NCBI GenBank assembly: GCA_037833965.1
Contig: AP031355.1
Span: 23,647,501-23,711,500 of the forward strand
Direction: 5' to 3'
Length of the DNA stretch: 64,000 bases
From: Marchantia polymorpha subsp. ruderalis
Lineage: Eukaryota > Streptophyta > Marchantiopsida > Marchantiales > Marchantiaceae
The notes beneath the pieces were generated by a model. That model ran no database searches. It saw nothing but the letters and a program-made list of their open reading frames with translations, and was not told where the DNA came from. A program made the position numbers and the translations under genes. Below, piece by piece: positions 32,944 to 42,667 of the stretch; the first letter of the stretch is position 1; every line of letters starts with the position of its first letter.

Positions 32944-34444
32944 TGCGTTCCTGGGGTTCGCTCGCCCGCTCATTCTACTTCCGCACCGCCCGGGTTTCTT
33001 TCTCTCTCGGCAAACTCTAATCGCCCTCAATTCCAAATCACGCGCACTCACTTCTCCCTCAATCAACAAGAAATCTCCTGTGTGACGACGTCGAGAATGT
33101 TCCGCAGCCAGCAGATGGATGCGCGCAGCGCGCACAAGGGATTGGAATCGCGAATTCAAGAATGGGACGTTCTCCGCCGCCCGGTCGAAGGTCATGGTCG
33201 GCTCTTGGTCGTGAAGAACGTCTCACTTGATGGCCGCGCCGGCTGTACGCTGGAACGGTCTTCGCTCTCACGCGCGGCTTCACGCTCCGCCGTCGTCGAT
33301 TAAACTCTCACGCTCGAATTGGCGGATTTGAACTCCGCGAGCGTGTCACCCTGCGGACATGGGGGCGTAGCGCCGAAGGCGAGTTTTCCGCCTTGCGCGG
33401 TACACTTGTTCGTACCGCCCCTCGGCCAATCCCCCTCTGCCTTGACGCGTGTGTCCGCATGTCGGACAAAAGTTCAACTCCTGCCTGTGCGCAGGCAGGA
33501 GCCTCGGCGGATTCTCCGCCGGCGCGGAACTTGAACATCCTCCTGCGCACAGGCGTTCACCTGTGCGCAGGCGAATTCCGTCCGCGGCGCTGCGCTGGCG
33601 CGGAAGGCGTTGACCGTGGTCAGCCGTCTCCGTCCAGTCTGTCCGTTCCTTGTCTCTCCGTCGGCGCTTCCGCCGCCGCAACTCCGTCCGTCCAAGAGCG
33701 CATCCACCCGTGCCGTCCGCATGGTCCGTACCGATTGGATTACTCTGGCGGCTCTTCCGACGTACGCGGCGCTGCGCTGGCGCGGAAGGCGCCGTACACT
33801 TTCTACCTCACAAGGCGCATTTCTAGGGCCCAAGGCGGATTTCCCGCCGACGCCGAAGTGCCTGTGCACAGGCGAACGCCTGTGCGTAGGCGGACTTCGC
33901 GCCTTCCCTAACCCTACTTCGCCTGTGCACAGGCGAACGCCTTCGTCCGCGCATAGGACAAAACTTGATTCCCCCTTCCGCGTAGGCGGAATTCGCGCCG
34001 GTGGCGAACTCCTTCCGCCGTAGGCGACCGCCTCCGTTTCTTCCAGTAGCGATAACTCCCTAAGTCCTCGTCCGTTCCAAGCGTTCTTGGGCTCGTTGGA
34101 ATCAGTGCGTCGAGCTCTTTCCAACGAGATCCTAACTTGGTCAAGGCGCTCGAGGGTTGACCTAATTATGGAGGGTTTCCCTACAGCCGCGGACGCAACC
34201 TCCGAAGGCGGGTTTTGCGCCTTGCGCCGTAGAGATCCTAACTGCAGGGCTCGCAGGGAGGGTGGTGCTTGTCCTTACTGCTGCACCCCAATTCCCAGAT
34301 TCTACAAGATCCCTCGAGAATCCCCGCGATCTTCCGGATTCACTCTGTTTTGATGTACCGAAGGCTATTTACAATGCTGCCAGGGTACAGTTTTCCAAAA
34401 ATGTTTTAATTTCCTCAAAATTGCCAAAAGTGGGGTACCACATG

Positions 34445-34455
34445 CCCCCCTCCTC
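34445..34455 (-). promoter_or_regulatory. Polypurine tract of E2
   Basis: GAGGAGGGGGG on the minus strand lies two bases before the 3' LTR and about 24 bases after the pol stop. It would prime plus-strand DNA synthesis. No further ORF fits between pol and the LTR. Confidence 0.85.
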
Positions 34456-34479
34456 AATTGTGAGCGCCCACGCGAACAC

Positions 34480-37215
34480 TCACATGTGGTATTTCTTCAA
34501 CCGCCACCCGTTCACTCGGGTGCCTAACAAATCGCCGGCCAGGTCCGCAAGTTGGATGGATCCATTCGGGAAGACTTCGACAACCCTGTAAGGTCCCATC
34601 CATCTTAGGTGCAGTTTGCCTGGGAATCTGGCATGCCTGCTGTCGTAGAGCAATGCCAAATCACCCGCCTGCAGTAGTACCGGTTTGATCTTTTTATCGT
34701 ATCTCTCCTTTCGGCGGAGCTGGATTTTCCTTGTGCGATCTTCGGCGTCTCGTCTCCTCTCATCGAGCAGCGTGACCTCCTGTAACCTGTAGAGCTGACT
34801 CTCCTCTGCGCCCATCCTCTGCAAATCCAACGTTCGTTGGGTGAGTACTTCAAATTCGATCGGGAGGATCGGGTGTTGCCCATACACCAGAAAGTATGGT
34901 GTCTGTTTGGTCGTGATCTTCTCAGCTATGCGGTACGCCCATAGAGCGGCTGCTAGCTTCGTATCCCAGTCGTGAGCGTGATTCACCGTGACCTTGAGTA
35001 GTATTTTACACAGCAGACCATTGGACTTCTCCGTCAGTCCATTTGCCTTGGGATTGTATGGAGTAGTCTTCCGGTGCTTGATGTGGAAGTACCGTGTCAG
35101 ATCTTCGATGATCTGATTCAGAAAATGCGTGCCCCGGTCGCTGACTAGCTCTAAGGGACATCCGTAGCGTGTGATGATCGACTCAAACAAGAATGCTGCC
35201 ACTGTGGCAGCATCATCCCTTCTGGTAGCCCTGGCCTCTACCATTTTGGTGGCGTAGTCCGTTGCTACCAGAATGTAGCGCCTTCGTGTACTTCTAGTCA
35301 CTGGTTGTATCGGCCCTACAAAGTCAATACCCCACTTTTCGAAAGGTGCTAGAGGCATGATGGGAGTCAGGGGCCAGCGTGTTGTAGGCGTCGGTCTCCC
35401 CGTCCTCTGGCAACTGTCGCACTTGCGGATGTAATCGAGAACATCCTTAAACATGGTCGGCCACCAATATCCCGCATTTAGGATCTTTGTGACCGTGTTC
35501 CTGGTGGCATAGTGTCCACCCGCCTCCTCTGTATGCATCGCACTCACTATTCTTGGTACCTCTGATTCCTCCAGGCATCTGCATAAGCGCTCATCTGCCA
35601 TCTTCTTGAACAAAACCCCCTGCTGGAGTTGGTACGGGCCTGCCTTATGAATAAAGACAGTTCGTTGTTCCAAATCCATGCCTTCGGGACACTGGAGGGT
35701 TAGCAGATATCGATACAGGTCGGCATAGCGGGACTCATGTCCTGCAGACAACTGAAATAACTCTTCATCTGGAAAATCGTCCACCAATTCCTCCTCTGTC
35801 GGTTGGGTCCATAATCGGGACAAGTAATCCGCATTTTCGTGGTGCACCCCTTTTCTGGTCTGGACTGTGTAGGTGAACTCTTGTAGTAACAACACCCACC
35901 TGGCGATCCGACCGGATGCTTTCTTGACTAGGTGTTGCAATGCGTAGTGGTCCACATGGAACACAAACTCGTAGCAGATTAGGTAGTGACGGAACTTTTT
36001 ACAGGAGTACACCATCCCCAACGCTTCTCTCTCCGTCGTGGTGTACTTCCGCTCTGCTAGCGACAGCTGTCGGCTCGCGAAGTAGATCGGGTAGTCCTTT
36101 TTGTTGTCATCCTTTTGACTCAGTACTACACCGATGGCGAATGCCGAGGTGTCAACGTAAACATGGAATGGTCGATCCCAGTCTGGACTCCTTAGTACGG
36201 GAGCAGTCGTGAGTTTCGCTTTAAGAGTCTCAAATGCTGACTGCTGGTTCGCACCCCAAGCATAAGGCTCATCCTTCTTCAACAACTTGGTCAGGTCCGC
36301 CGCCAGTATTGCATACAGGTGTATGAATCTTCGGTAGTAGCCCACATGACCCAGGAATGCTCGCAGCTCTCTTAGATTCGTGGGTGGCTCAAGCTCGAGT
36401 ATAACCTTGACCTTCTCGACGTCCACCGCAATGCCTTCTGCCGAGACCCGATGACCCAACAAGATCCCACTAGTCATGAAGAAAAAGCACTTCTCGGGAT
36501 GCAGTGATAAACTGCTCTCTCTACATTTATCGAAGGTCTGCTTCAAGTGACTTAGGTGTTCAGACCGCTTCCCAAAGACACAGAAGTCATCTATGAATAT
36601 TTCCAGAAACTTCCTCAGTTGTTCCTGAAAGATATTGGTCATCATCCGTTGAAAGGTGGCAGGCGCGTTGCACAGACCGAAGGGCATCTTGTGGTATGCG
36701 TAAGTTCCCCAGTCGGTTGTGAACGTAGTTTTATCCTTGTCCTGTTCACGGATAGACACCTGATTGTAACCTGAGAACCCATCCAGGAAGCTATAACATT
36801 CATGTCCGGCAACATGGTCTAGAATGGCATCCGTGAATGGTAACGGGTGATGATCCTTGCGTGTTGCTGCATTCAACTTCCGGAAATCCTGACACACTCG
36901 TATCTTACCCGTCAACTTCTTGGGTACGATAACAATCGGCGACACCCACTCACTGCTGAGCACAGGGTAAATAATACCAGCGCTCAAGTACTTATCTATC
37001 TCCTCTTTAACTAGCAAGGAGTATTTTGGGTTGAGGCGATACTGGCGCTGTCGTATGGGTACTGAGTCGTCCAGTAAATCGATACGGTGTTCCCCATACC
37101 GTGCAGGTATCCCCTTCATGTCTTCGATCTTCCAGGCGAAGACGTCGACATAATGGCTAAGGAATGCCTGTACTTTCCTTAGCTCGTCTCCTCTCACTCC
37201 GCTTGATACCTTCAA
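34480..37215 (-). CDS. pol: Pol of E2: RT, RNase H, integrase
   Basis: This intact 911-codon frame is, in the original element, in phase with gag-pro after the leaky UAG; the listed start is only the first non-AUG codon after L3. RT has FIDDFCVF and GLCNAPATFQ. RNase H has YVDTSAFAIG and HVDHYAL. Integrase has the HHCC module, the catalytic D, D and E (GIDFVGPI, SDRGTHF, LTEKSNG) and a C-terminal GPY/F module (LRWMGPYRVVEVF). No chromodomain follows, which argues for a non-chromovirus lineage (Athila/Tat-like). Relative to E1 it lacks two residues in RNase H (LVKKASGR against LVKKADLSGR). L3 now separates it from gag-pro, so readthrough expression is broken. Confidence 0.93.
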   Translation of the reverse strand: MKVSSGVRGDELRKVQAFLSHYVDVFAWKIEDMKGIPARYGEHRIDLLDDSVPIRQRQYRLNPKYSLLVKEEIDKYLSAGIIYPVLSSEWVSPIVIVPKKLTGKIRVCQDFRKLNAATRKDHHPLPFTDAILDHVAGHECYSFLDGFSGYNQVSIREQDKDKTTFTTDWGTYAYHKMPFGLCNAPATFQRMMTNIFQEQLRKFLEIFIDDFCVFGKRSEHLSHLKQTFDKCRESSLSLHPEKCFFFMTSGILLGHRVSAEGIAVDVEKVKVILELEPPTNLRELRAFLGHVGYYRRFIHLYAILAADLTKLLKKDEPYAWGANQQSAFETLKAKLTTAPVLRSPDWDRPFHVYVDTSAFAIGVVLSQKDDNKKDYPIYFASRQLSLAERKYTTTEREALGMVYSCKKFRHYLICYEFVFHVDHYALQHLVKKASGRIARWVLLLQEFTYTVQTRKGVHHENADYLSRLWTQPTEEELVDDFPDEELFQLSAGHESRYADLYRYLLTLQCPEGMDLEQRTVFIHKAGPYQLQQGVLFKKMADERLCRCLEESEVPRIVSAMHTEEAGGHYATRNTVTKILNAGYWWPTMFKDVLDYIRKCDSCQRTGRPTPTTRWPLTPIMPLAPFEKWGIDFVGPIQPVTRSTRRRYILVATDYATKMVEARATRRDDAATVAAFLFESIITRYGCPLELVSDRGTHFLNQIIEDLTRYFHIKHRKTTPYNPKANGLTEKSNGLLCKILLKVTVNHAHDWDTKLAAALWAYRIAEKITTKQTPYFLVYGQHPILPIEFEVLTQRTLDLQRMGAEESQLYRLQEVTLLDERRRDAEDRTRKIQLRRKERYDKKIKPVLLQAGDLALLYDSRHARFPGKLHLRWMGPYRVVEVFPNGSIQLADLAGDLLGTRVNGWRLKKYHM

Positions 37216-37273
37216 GCGCTTGCCGGGACTGAGTTGTACTTCGTGACAGTCACTAGGGTCGACAATGCCCTCG

Positions 37274-37278
37274 GTGTG
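37274..37278 (+). repeat. Target-site duplication of L3, left (GTGTG)
   Basis: GTGTG precedes the L3 start; the partner GTGTG is at 42624-42628. Confidence 0.9.
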
Positions 37279-38776
37279 TGTGGTACCCCACTTTTGGCAA
37301 TTTTGAGGAAATTAAAACATTTTTGGAAAACTGTACCCTGGCAGCATTGTAAATAGCCTTCGGTACATCAAAACAGAGTGAATCCGGAAGATCGCGGGGA
37401 TTCTCGAGGGATCTTGTAGAATCTGGGATTTGGGGTGCCGCAGTAAGGACAGGCACCACCCTCCCTGCGAGCTCCGCAGTTAGGATCTCTACGGCGCAAG
37501 GCGCAAAAACCCGCCTTCGGAGGTTGCGTCCGCGGCTGTAGGGAAACCCCCGTAATTAGGTAAACCCTCGGGCGCCTTGACCAAGTTAGGGTCCCGTTGG
37601 AAAGAGCTCGACGCGCCGATTCTAACGAGCCCAAGAACGCTTGGAACGGACGGGGACTTAGGGAGTTATCGCTACTGGAAGAAACGGAGGCGGTCGCCTA
37701 CGGCAGAAGGAGTTCGCCACCGGCGCGAATTCCGCCTACGCGGAAGGGGGATTCAAGTTTTGTCCTATGCGCGGACGAAGGCGTTCGCCTGTGCACAGGC
37801 GAAGTAGGGTTAGGGAAGGCGCGAAGTCCGCCTACGCACAGGCGTTCGCCTGTGCACAGGCACTTCGGCGTCGGCGGGAAATCCGCCTTGGGCCCTAGAA
37901 ATGCGCCTTGTGAGGTAGAAAGCGTACGGCGCCTTCCGCGCCAGCGCAGCGCAGCGTACGTCGGAAGAGCCGCCAGAGTAATCCAATAGGTACGGACCGT
38001 GCGGACGGCACGGGTGGATGCGCTCTTGACGGACGGAGTTGCGGCGGCGGAAGCGCCGACGGAGAGACAAGGAACGGACAGACTGGACGGAGACGGCTGA
38101 CCACGGTCAACGCCTTCCGCGCCAGCGCAGCGCCACGGACGGAGTTCGCCTGCGCACAGGCGAACGCCTGTGCACAGGAGGATGTTCAAGTTCCGCGCCG
38201 GCGGAGAATCCGCCGAGGCCCCTGCCTGCGCACAGGCAGGAGTTGAATTTTTGTCCGACATGCGGACACACGCGTCAAGGCAGAAGGAGATTGGCCGAAG
38301 GGCGGTACGAACAAGTGTACCGCGCAAGGCGGAAAACTCGCCTTCGGCGCTACGCCCCCATGTCCGCAGGGCGACACGCTCGCGGAGTTCAAATCCGCCA
38401 ATTCGAGCGTGAGAGTTTAATCGACGACGGCGGAGCGTGAAGCCGCGCGTGAGAGCGAAGACCGTTCCAGCGTACAGCCGGCGCGGCCATCAAGTGAGAC
38501 GTTCTTCACGACCAAGAGACGACCATGACCTTCGACCGGTCGGCGGAGAGCGTCCCATTCTTGAATTCGTGATTCCAATCTCTTGTGCGCGCTGCGCGCA
38601 TCCATCTGCTGGCTGCGGACCATTCTCGTCGTCGTCGCACAGGAGATTTCTTGTTGATTGAGGGAGAAGTGAGTGCGCGTGATTTGGAATTGAGAGCGAT
38701 TAGAGTTTGCCGAGAGAGAAAGAAACGCGGACAGTGCGGAAGTAGAATGAGCGGGCGAGCGAACCCCAGGAACGCA

Positions 38777-41614
38777 ATGACGAGACCAAGCAGATTGCGG
38801 ATGGTGCCACTTCGCCTGCCGCAGAACGGGCTGCGCGCGTTCGAGGAGCGCTTAATAGCAAGAAAGCTCGATTTCTTGCTATGGGGATGGAATTACATCT
38901 GCGCGAATATGGTGCGCGAGTGGCTAGAGCCACAGGGACCACCCTCGCGCGGATTGCGTCCGCATGTCGACCGGTGGACAGTCCAAGATTGGGCGCAGGC
39001 GTTGGGAAGATGTGCTGGCATGCCAGGGCATCTCCTTTTCGACAGCGAGAGCATCAAGGTGACCAAGCAAGAAGAGGCGCAATTTGTGGAGCTGTTCAAG
39101 ACCGGGAGGTCTACCAAGAATGGGTACAGGACCCGTGATTACAAAGATCGATTTCGCCGGACTTTGTCCGCGGCGCTGATGCAATTACTGCAGCCGCACC
39201 GCGCCTGCTACATCACATTGTGGCAGGTCTCTTTTGTGGAGTGCGTCATCGAGGGAACTCCAATTCACTGGGCGAGCATCCTGCACAGGGTGATGCGACA
39301 GCACGCGTTTGAGGAGAAGGGGGGAACGCTAAACCATCTTTCTCCTTTCCTCATCAATTTTTATCGACAGCGGAATTGTTTGACAGCGGCGGAGCTTGAA
39401 CATTTTCCGCCATTGTCCATCGACCATCCCGGGAAGTATGTGCGGGAGAACGAGGTCGACACTGATGCGGAGGAGTCCCCGACTTCTACCCCATCGAGAC
39501 GGAGAGACGAAGGGAGACACACCCCTGCAGCGCGAGTGCCGCGGAAGCGGCGATGGAGGGAAGAGGCCGAAGAGGAGCAGCATCAAGAACTCTCTGCTCC
39601 CATTCGACCGCGGCCGCTGTGCGAGCCATACAGCCGGCCGAAGCAGAAGGCACGCAGACTGGTGTTGCCAGCTGACAGTGCAGACACGGCGACAATTGCG
39701 ACGGAGATAGGAAGTGCGTCGCCAGAGAGGCGAGAGGAAGCGCGGACGACCGCAGGAGCGACGGGCCACGCTGCAACCTCGTCGGGAGAGAGGCCGCCTA
39801 CGGGCCAAGGGCCTCCGGAGTTACCACGTGCGATGCGGACAGATGTTCCGTTTGCGCACAGGCGAACCTCCGCGGACGGACGAGCCTCCGCGGATCGGCG
39901 AACACAAGTGGACGTGGATCTACGCTTACGCGTGGGAAGGAGCAGTCCGCCTGTGCACGTGCCGCCTGTGCACAGGCAAGAATCACCCCCGTTCCAACGG
40001 AGGAAGGGGAAGGAGCCGGCGGAAGAACCGCCTACGAGACACCGGCCCTCGGGACCAGACCCTCCGGCGCACCACGCGCCGCAATTTGCGCCTTCGGCGC
40101 CAGGGCCTTCGAGCCGAGGGGATACGAGCAGAGAGCGTGCGGAGGCCGCACCGTCGGCGGAAAGTCCGCCGATAGATGCGCCTTCGGCGGTAGGGCCTAT
40201 AGGCCAAGGAACATCGGGCGTGCGGCCCCCGGCCATGTCGCCTTCGGCGATAGATGTCTGCGGCGCTACGCCTGCGGCGGACAAGGCGCCGGCAAATGCG
40301 CCTGCGCACGGGCCGGGCACAGCCCCCACGGACCGATCGAGGGAGCAGCAGACGGAGGAGCGGAGTGACTGTCCGCGGGATGAAATCTCGATACGCGATG
40401 CGCAATCCAACCCCGCGCAGCCACCCTCCGCTCAATCGCCTTCGGCGACGGACGACGGCGACAGAGAGAATGCGGTAGGCAAGCAACCAGCGAGCGACGG
40501 GGATGCCGCTCGGATACATTCGCCTTCCGCCTTAGACATTTTGGCGACGAGCAGCGAGGCTGCAGCCGAGCCTTCGCAGGCAGCACACGTCGAGGACGTG
40601 CAGCCCCACTCGGGGCAGGCGCCGACGCAATCAATGGCGACTGAAATTCTCCACTCGGATGATGACGACGGAGGCTCCACGGAAGAAATGTCAGGAGCAG
40701 AAGACACCGAGGAGGAGGAGGAGGAAATTGTTGGAGCGCCGGCGGCGGCGCTCTCTGAGCAGGTGATTCCGTTGCTGCGGTACTTGGATCGCAAGGTCGA
40801 TAAATACGCCGACCCACTCCAGCCGGGATCTTACATCGAGTTAGTGCGCAGGCGGACTCGCACTAAAGTCCACACCAACAAGCTATTAGCTAGAGTGGAC
40901 CAGGAGTTGAGGGACTTGAAGGAGAAGCATGAGTGCTTGTGGGGACAGTACAAGCTTAATCAGAAATTCTACAAGCACTCCGAGAAGATGAAGGATGAGA
41001 AACTGGGCGAGCTCACCAAGGAGCAGGTGAAGGTCAAGGAAGCACTCGATTCTGAGCAGGCCCAGAATCGGATTTTGTCAGAGGAGCTCGTGCGACAGAC
41101 GCGGTTGTTGGAACAATGTCAGCTCGCACGGCAGGCGGATAAAGAATTAATCCGCAGTTTGCAGTCAGAGTGTGGCGAATTGAGGGCGCAACGTGCTGAA
41201 GCCGAATCGCAATTAGTGACGATTGAAGAGGATCGCCGGAAGGAGGCGGATCGCACGAAGGTGGAGACGGCGAGGCGAGTCGCCCACTGTCTCAAGGGCT
41301 ACGCCCACTGGGAAGTAAAGGCGCAGGAGAAACTCACACTGCGTGAGTTTGAATTGCGCGCAGCCGGGTTGTTGTCAGGCGACAGTAGGAGTCGGCGGAA
41401 GGTAGCGAAGAAGCTCGAGGCCTTTCTGTCGAAGGCACAGGATACCATGTCCGCCCTCGAGGGGGAGGTGTCCGCGGCGTTGCAGCGGTTGGGACTGCGC
41501 AGTCGAGCGGAAGAGTGGCAGGGTAGGGAGTTAGTGCGCGGCAGTCGGCCGCGCAGGAGACGTAGTACAGGTTCCGCGGAGTGTAGTGTAGCGTGGTTCC
41601 GTGCAGGCGTGTAG
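38777..41614 (+). CDS. U3-encoded coiled-coil protein, intact 945-residue copy (L3)
   Basis: I chose the ATG at 38777 because it aligns with the family 1 start. An upstream in-frame ATG near 38524 present in other copies is closed here by TGA (CGA to TGA). Approximate layout: residues 1-230 are the conserved N-terminal block (LRAFEERL, FLLWGWNY, FRTRDYKDRFRR, GGTLNHLSPFL). Residues ~230-620 are a Pro/Arg/Ala/Ser-rich linker with PVHR units. Residues ~620-680 are acidic (DDDDGGSTEEM, EEEEEE). PLLRYLDRKVDKY follows, then a coiled coil to ~900 and an Arg-rich tail. No catalytic motif, signal peptide or membrane helix is visible. Its location in U3 is comparable in position to accessory ORFs in retroviral 3' LTRs, but no sequence relation is implied. 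Confidence 0.88.
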   Translation: MTRPSRLRMVPLRLPQNGLRAFEERLIARKLDFLLWGWNYICANMVREWLEPQGPPSRGLRPHVDRWTVQDWAQALGRCAGMPGHLLFDSESIKVTKQEEAQFVELFKTGRSTKNGYRTRDYKDRFRRTLSAALMQLLQPHRACYITLWQVSFVECVIEGTPIHWASILHRVMRQHAFEEKGGTLNHLSPFLINFYRQRNCLTAAELEHFPPLSIDHPGKYVRENEVDTDAEESPTSTPSRRRDEGRHTPAARVPRKRRWREEAEEEQHQELSAPIRPRPLCEPYSRPKQKARRLVLPADSADTATIATEIGSASPERREEARTTAGATGHAATSSGERPPTGQGPPELPRAMRTDVPFAHRRTSADGRASADRRTQVDVDLRLRVGRSSPPVHVPPVHRQESPPFQRRKGKEPAEEPPTRHRPSGPDPPAHHAPQFAPSAPGPSSRGDTSRERAEAAPSAESPPIDAPSAVGPIGQGTSGVRPPAMSPSAIDVCGATPAADKAPANAPAHGPGTAPTDRSREQQTEERSDCPRDEISIRDAQSNPAQPPSAQSPSATDDGDRENAVGKQPASDGDAARIHSPSALDILATSSEAAAEPSQAAHVEDVQPHSGQAPTQSMATEILHSDDDDGGSTEEMSGAEDTEEEEEEIVGAPAAALSEQVIPLLRYLDRKVDKYADPLQPGSYIELVRRRTRTKVHTNKLLARVDQELRDLKEKHECLWGQYKLNQKFYKHSEKMKDEKLGELTKEQVKVKEALDSEQAQNRILSEELVRQTRLLEQCQLARQADKELIRSLQSECGELRAQRAEAESQLVTIEEDRRKEADRTKVETARRVAHCLKGYAHWEVKAQEKLTLREFELRAAGLLSGDSRSRRKVAKKLEAFLSKAQDTMSALEGEVSAALQRLGLRSRAEEWQGRELVRGSRPRRRRSTGSAECSVAWFRAGV

Positions 41615-41650
41615 CGTAGTGCAGTGTAGTGTTAGGTAGGACTTAGAAGG

Positions 41651-41657
41651 TATAAAA
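41651..41657 (+). promoter_or_regulatory. TATA box of L3
   Basis: TATAAAA lies 37 nt after the U3 ORF stop, with hairpin CCAGGCGTTTTGCCTGG downstream. Confidence 0.7.
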
Positions 41658-42623
41658 TAGTTCCAGGCGTTTTGCCTGGGGTTCTTTCCCATCAGAAGTG
41701 CAGATCAGGAACCCATTTCCTTTGCGTGTTTGTGTCCTTGAGTTCTGTCACCACGCACGAGGAGTTACAACTTAGCGTTCCGCATTTTGTAGCTGAAGGC
41801 CTTCGGCCGAATGTTCAGAGCTAGTCCATTGGTTAGAGACTTGAGTAGTTCGGATCTGCACCTGTGGGTGACTGCCGATGCTCAGAGCCAGTGACAAGTT
41901 AGATACTTGAACAGTTTCGCCCCTACACCTTCGAGTGTTTCTTTCTGATTGTACTCCTTTGGGATTTTTCCCCTGAATGCCAAAGTGAAGTTTTGCTACT
42001 TCGTGTAAGCCTTGGTTGTAAATTCAGGTTACGCTGCAGCAGGTGCCTTGAGGGTAACCCCTGTAGTATTTCTGGGAATGACAAGTGCCTGAGAATTCAA
42101 ACTCTTCAATAGACTGTTGTTGTGTACTGGAATGTTTCACAGTGAGTCCTTCAGTGCGGACCTGTGTTCTCTGCGCGTTTTGTGAGTTGAGAGTGTTGTT
42201 CACCGCGTAGGAGTGACTTCGATCCGAAGTAGGCAGTCCAAACCGGGTTTCCTACACTAGCAGCAAGCTAGTGGAAGTGTTGTAAAAGCCGGAGTTGGAA
42301 GTCACTGCTCGCAGCTTTGCCGAGTGTGCTCGCGAGAGACTTTCCCCCTGAAATCTTGAAGTAGAGGTCCTAACGGATCTCTGGGTTGTGTTTCTGTAGT
42401 TTCAGGTGTGTGTGTGTGTGTGTGTTACGCTGCACTGTGCGACCTCCGAGTGCGCTCCGAGTGGACACTTGCAGTATTTCTGGGAGTGACAGTTGCCTGA
42501 GAATTCAAACTCCTCAATAGTCTGTTAAAACGTGACACTTTGTACCCTGTGTGTTGCTCTGTCCCTGTGGGTTCGACCTTTCTACCACTATATTGCAGTT
42601 TTAGCCTTTAATGGGTTATTACA

Positions 42624-42628
42624 GTGTG
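42624..42628 (+). repeat. Target-site duplication of L3, right (GTGTG)
   Basis: Partner of 37274-37278. Confidence 0.9.
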
Positions 42629-42658
42629 ACTCGTCTCACTCCTTCCCAGTCCCACAGT

Positions 42659-42667
42659 TAATTGCTA
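42659..42667 (-). promoter_or_regulatory. Leaky stop codon, exact TMV-type context (E2)
   Basis: Minus strand TAG CAA TTA is identical to the tobamovirus readthrough signal and fits UAG-CAR-YYA. The codons after it stay open to the L3 insertion and are again open on the far side (37278 downward) in the same phase as pol. Confidence 0.78.

Larger units (their letters stand above)
29051..34442 (-). mobile_element. E2 3' LTR (5.39 kb)
   Basis: This is a complete LTR with TG...CA termini. It directly abuts the polypurine tract of E2 on its inner side and the GTTTC TSD on its outer side. It contains the U3 ORF (minus 32943-30058), TATAAAA (minus 30021-30015) and the leader and U5 with a CA/TG microsatellite near 29248-29268. 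Confidence 0.93.
37279..42623 (+). mobile_element. L3: solo LTR inserted in the gag-pol linker of E2
   Basis: This is a complete 5345-bp LTR from TGTGGTACC to TTATTACA, with a perfect GTGTG TSD. It is inserted in the short readthrough linker between gag-pro and pol of E2, in the opposite orientation. It is the only LTR here whose U3 ORF is uninterrupted from the conserved ATG. It is younger than E2. Confidence 0.95.

Noticed and set aside
38524..38776. Upstream ATG as the true start of the U3 ORF
   Set aside because: In L3 this frame is closed by TGA after 15 codons, and family 1 has no matching extension. The downstream ATG (NAMT/NAMS) is shared by both families.
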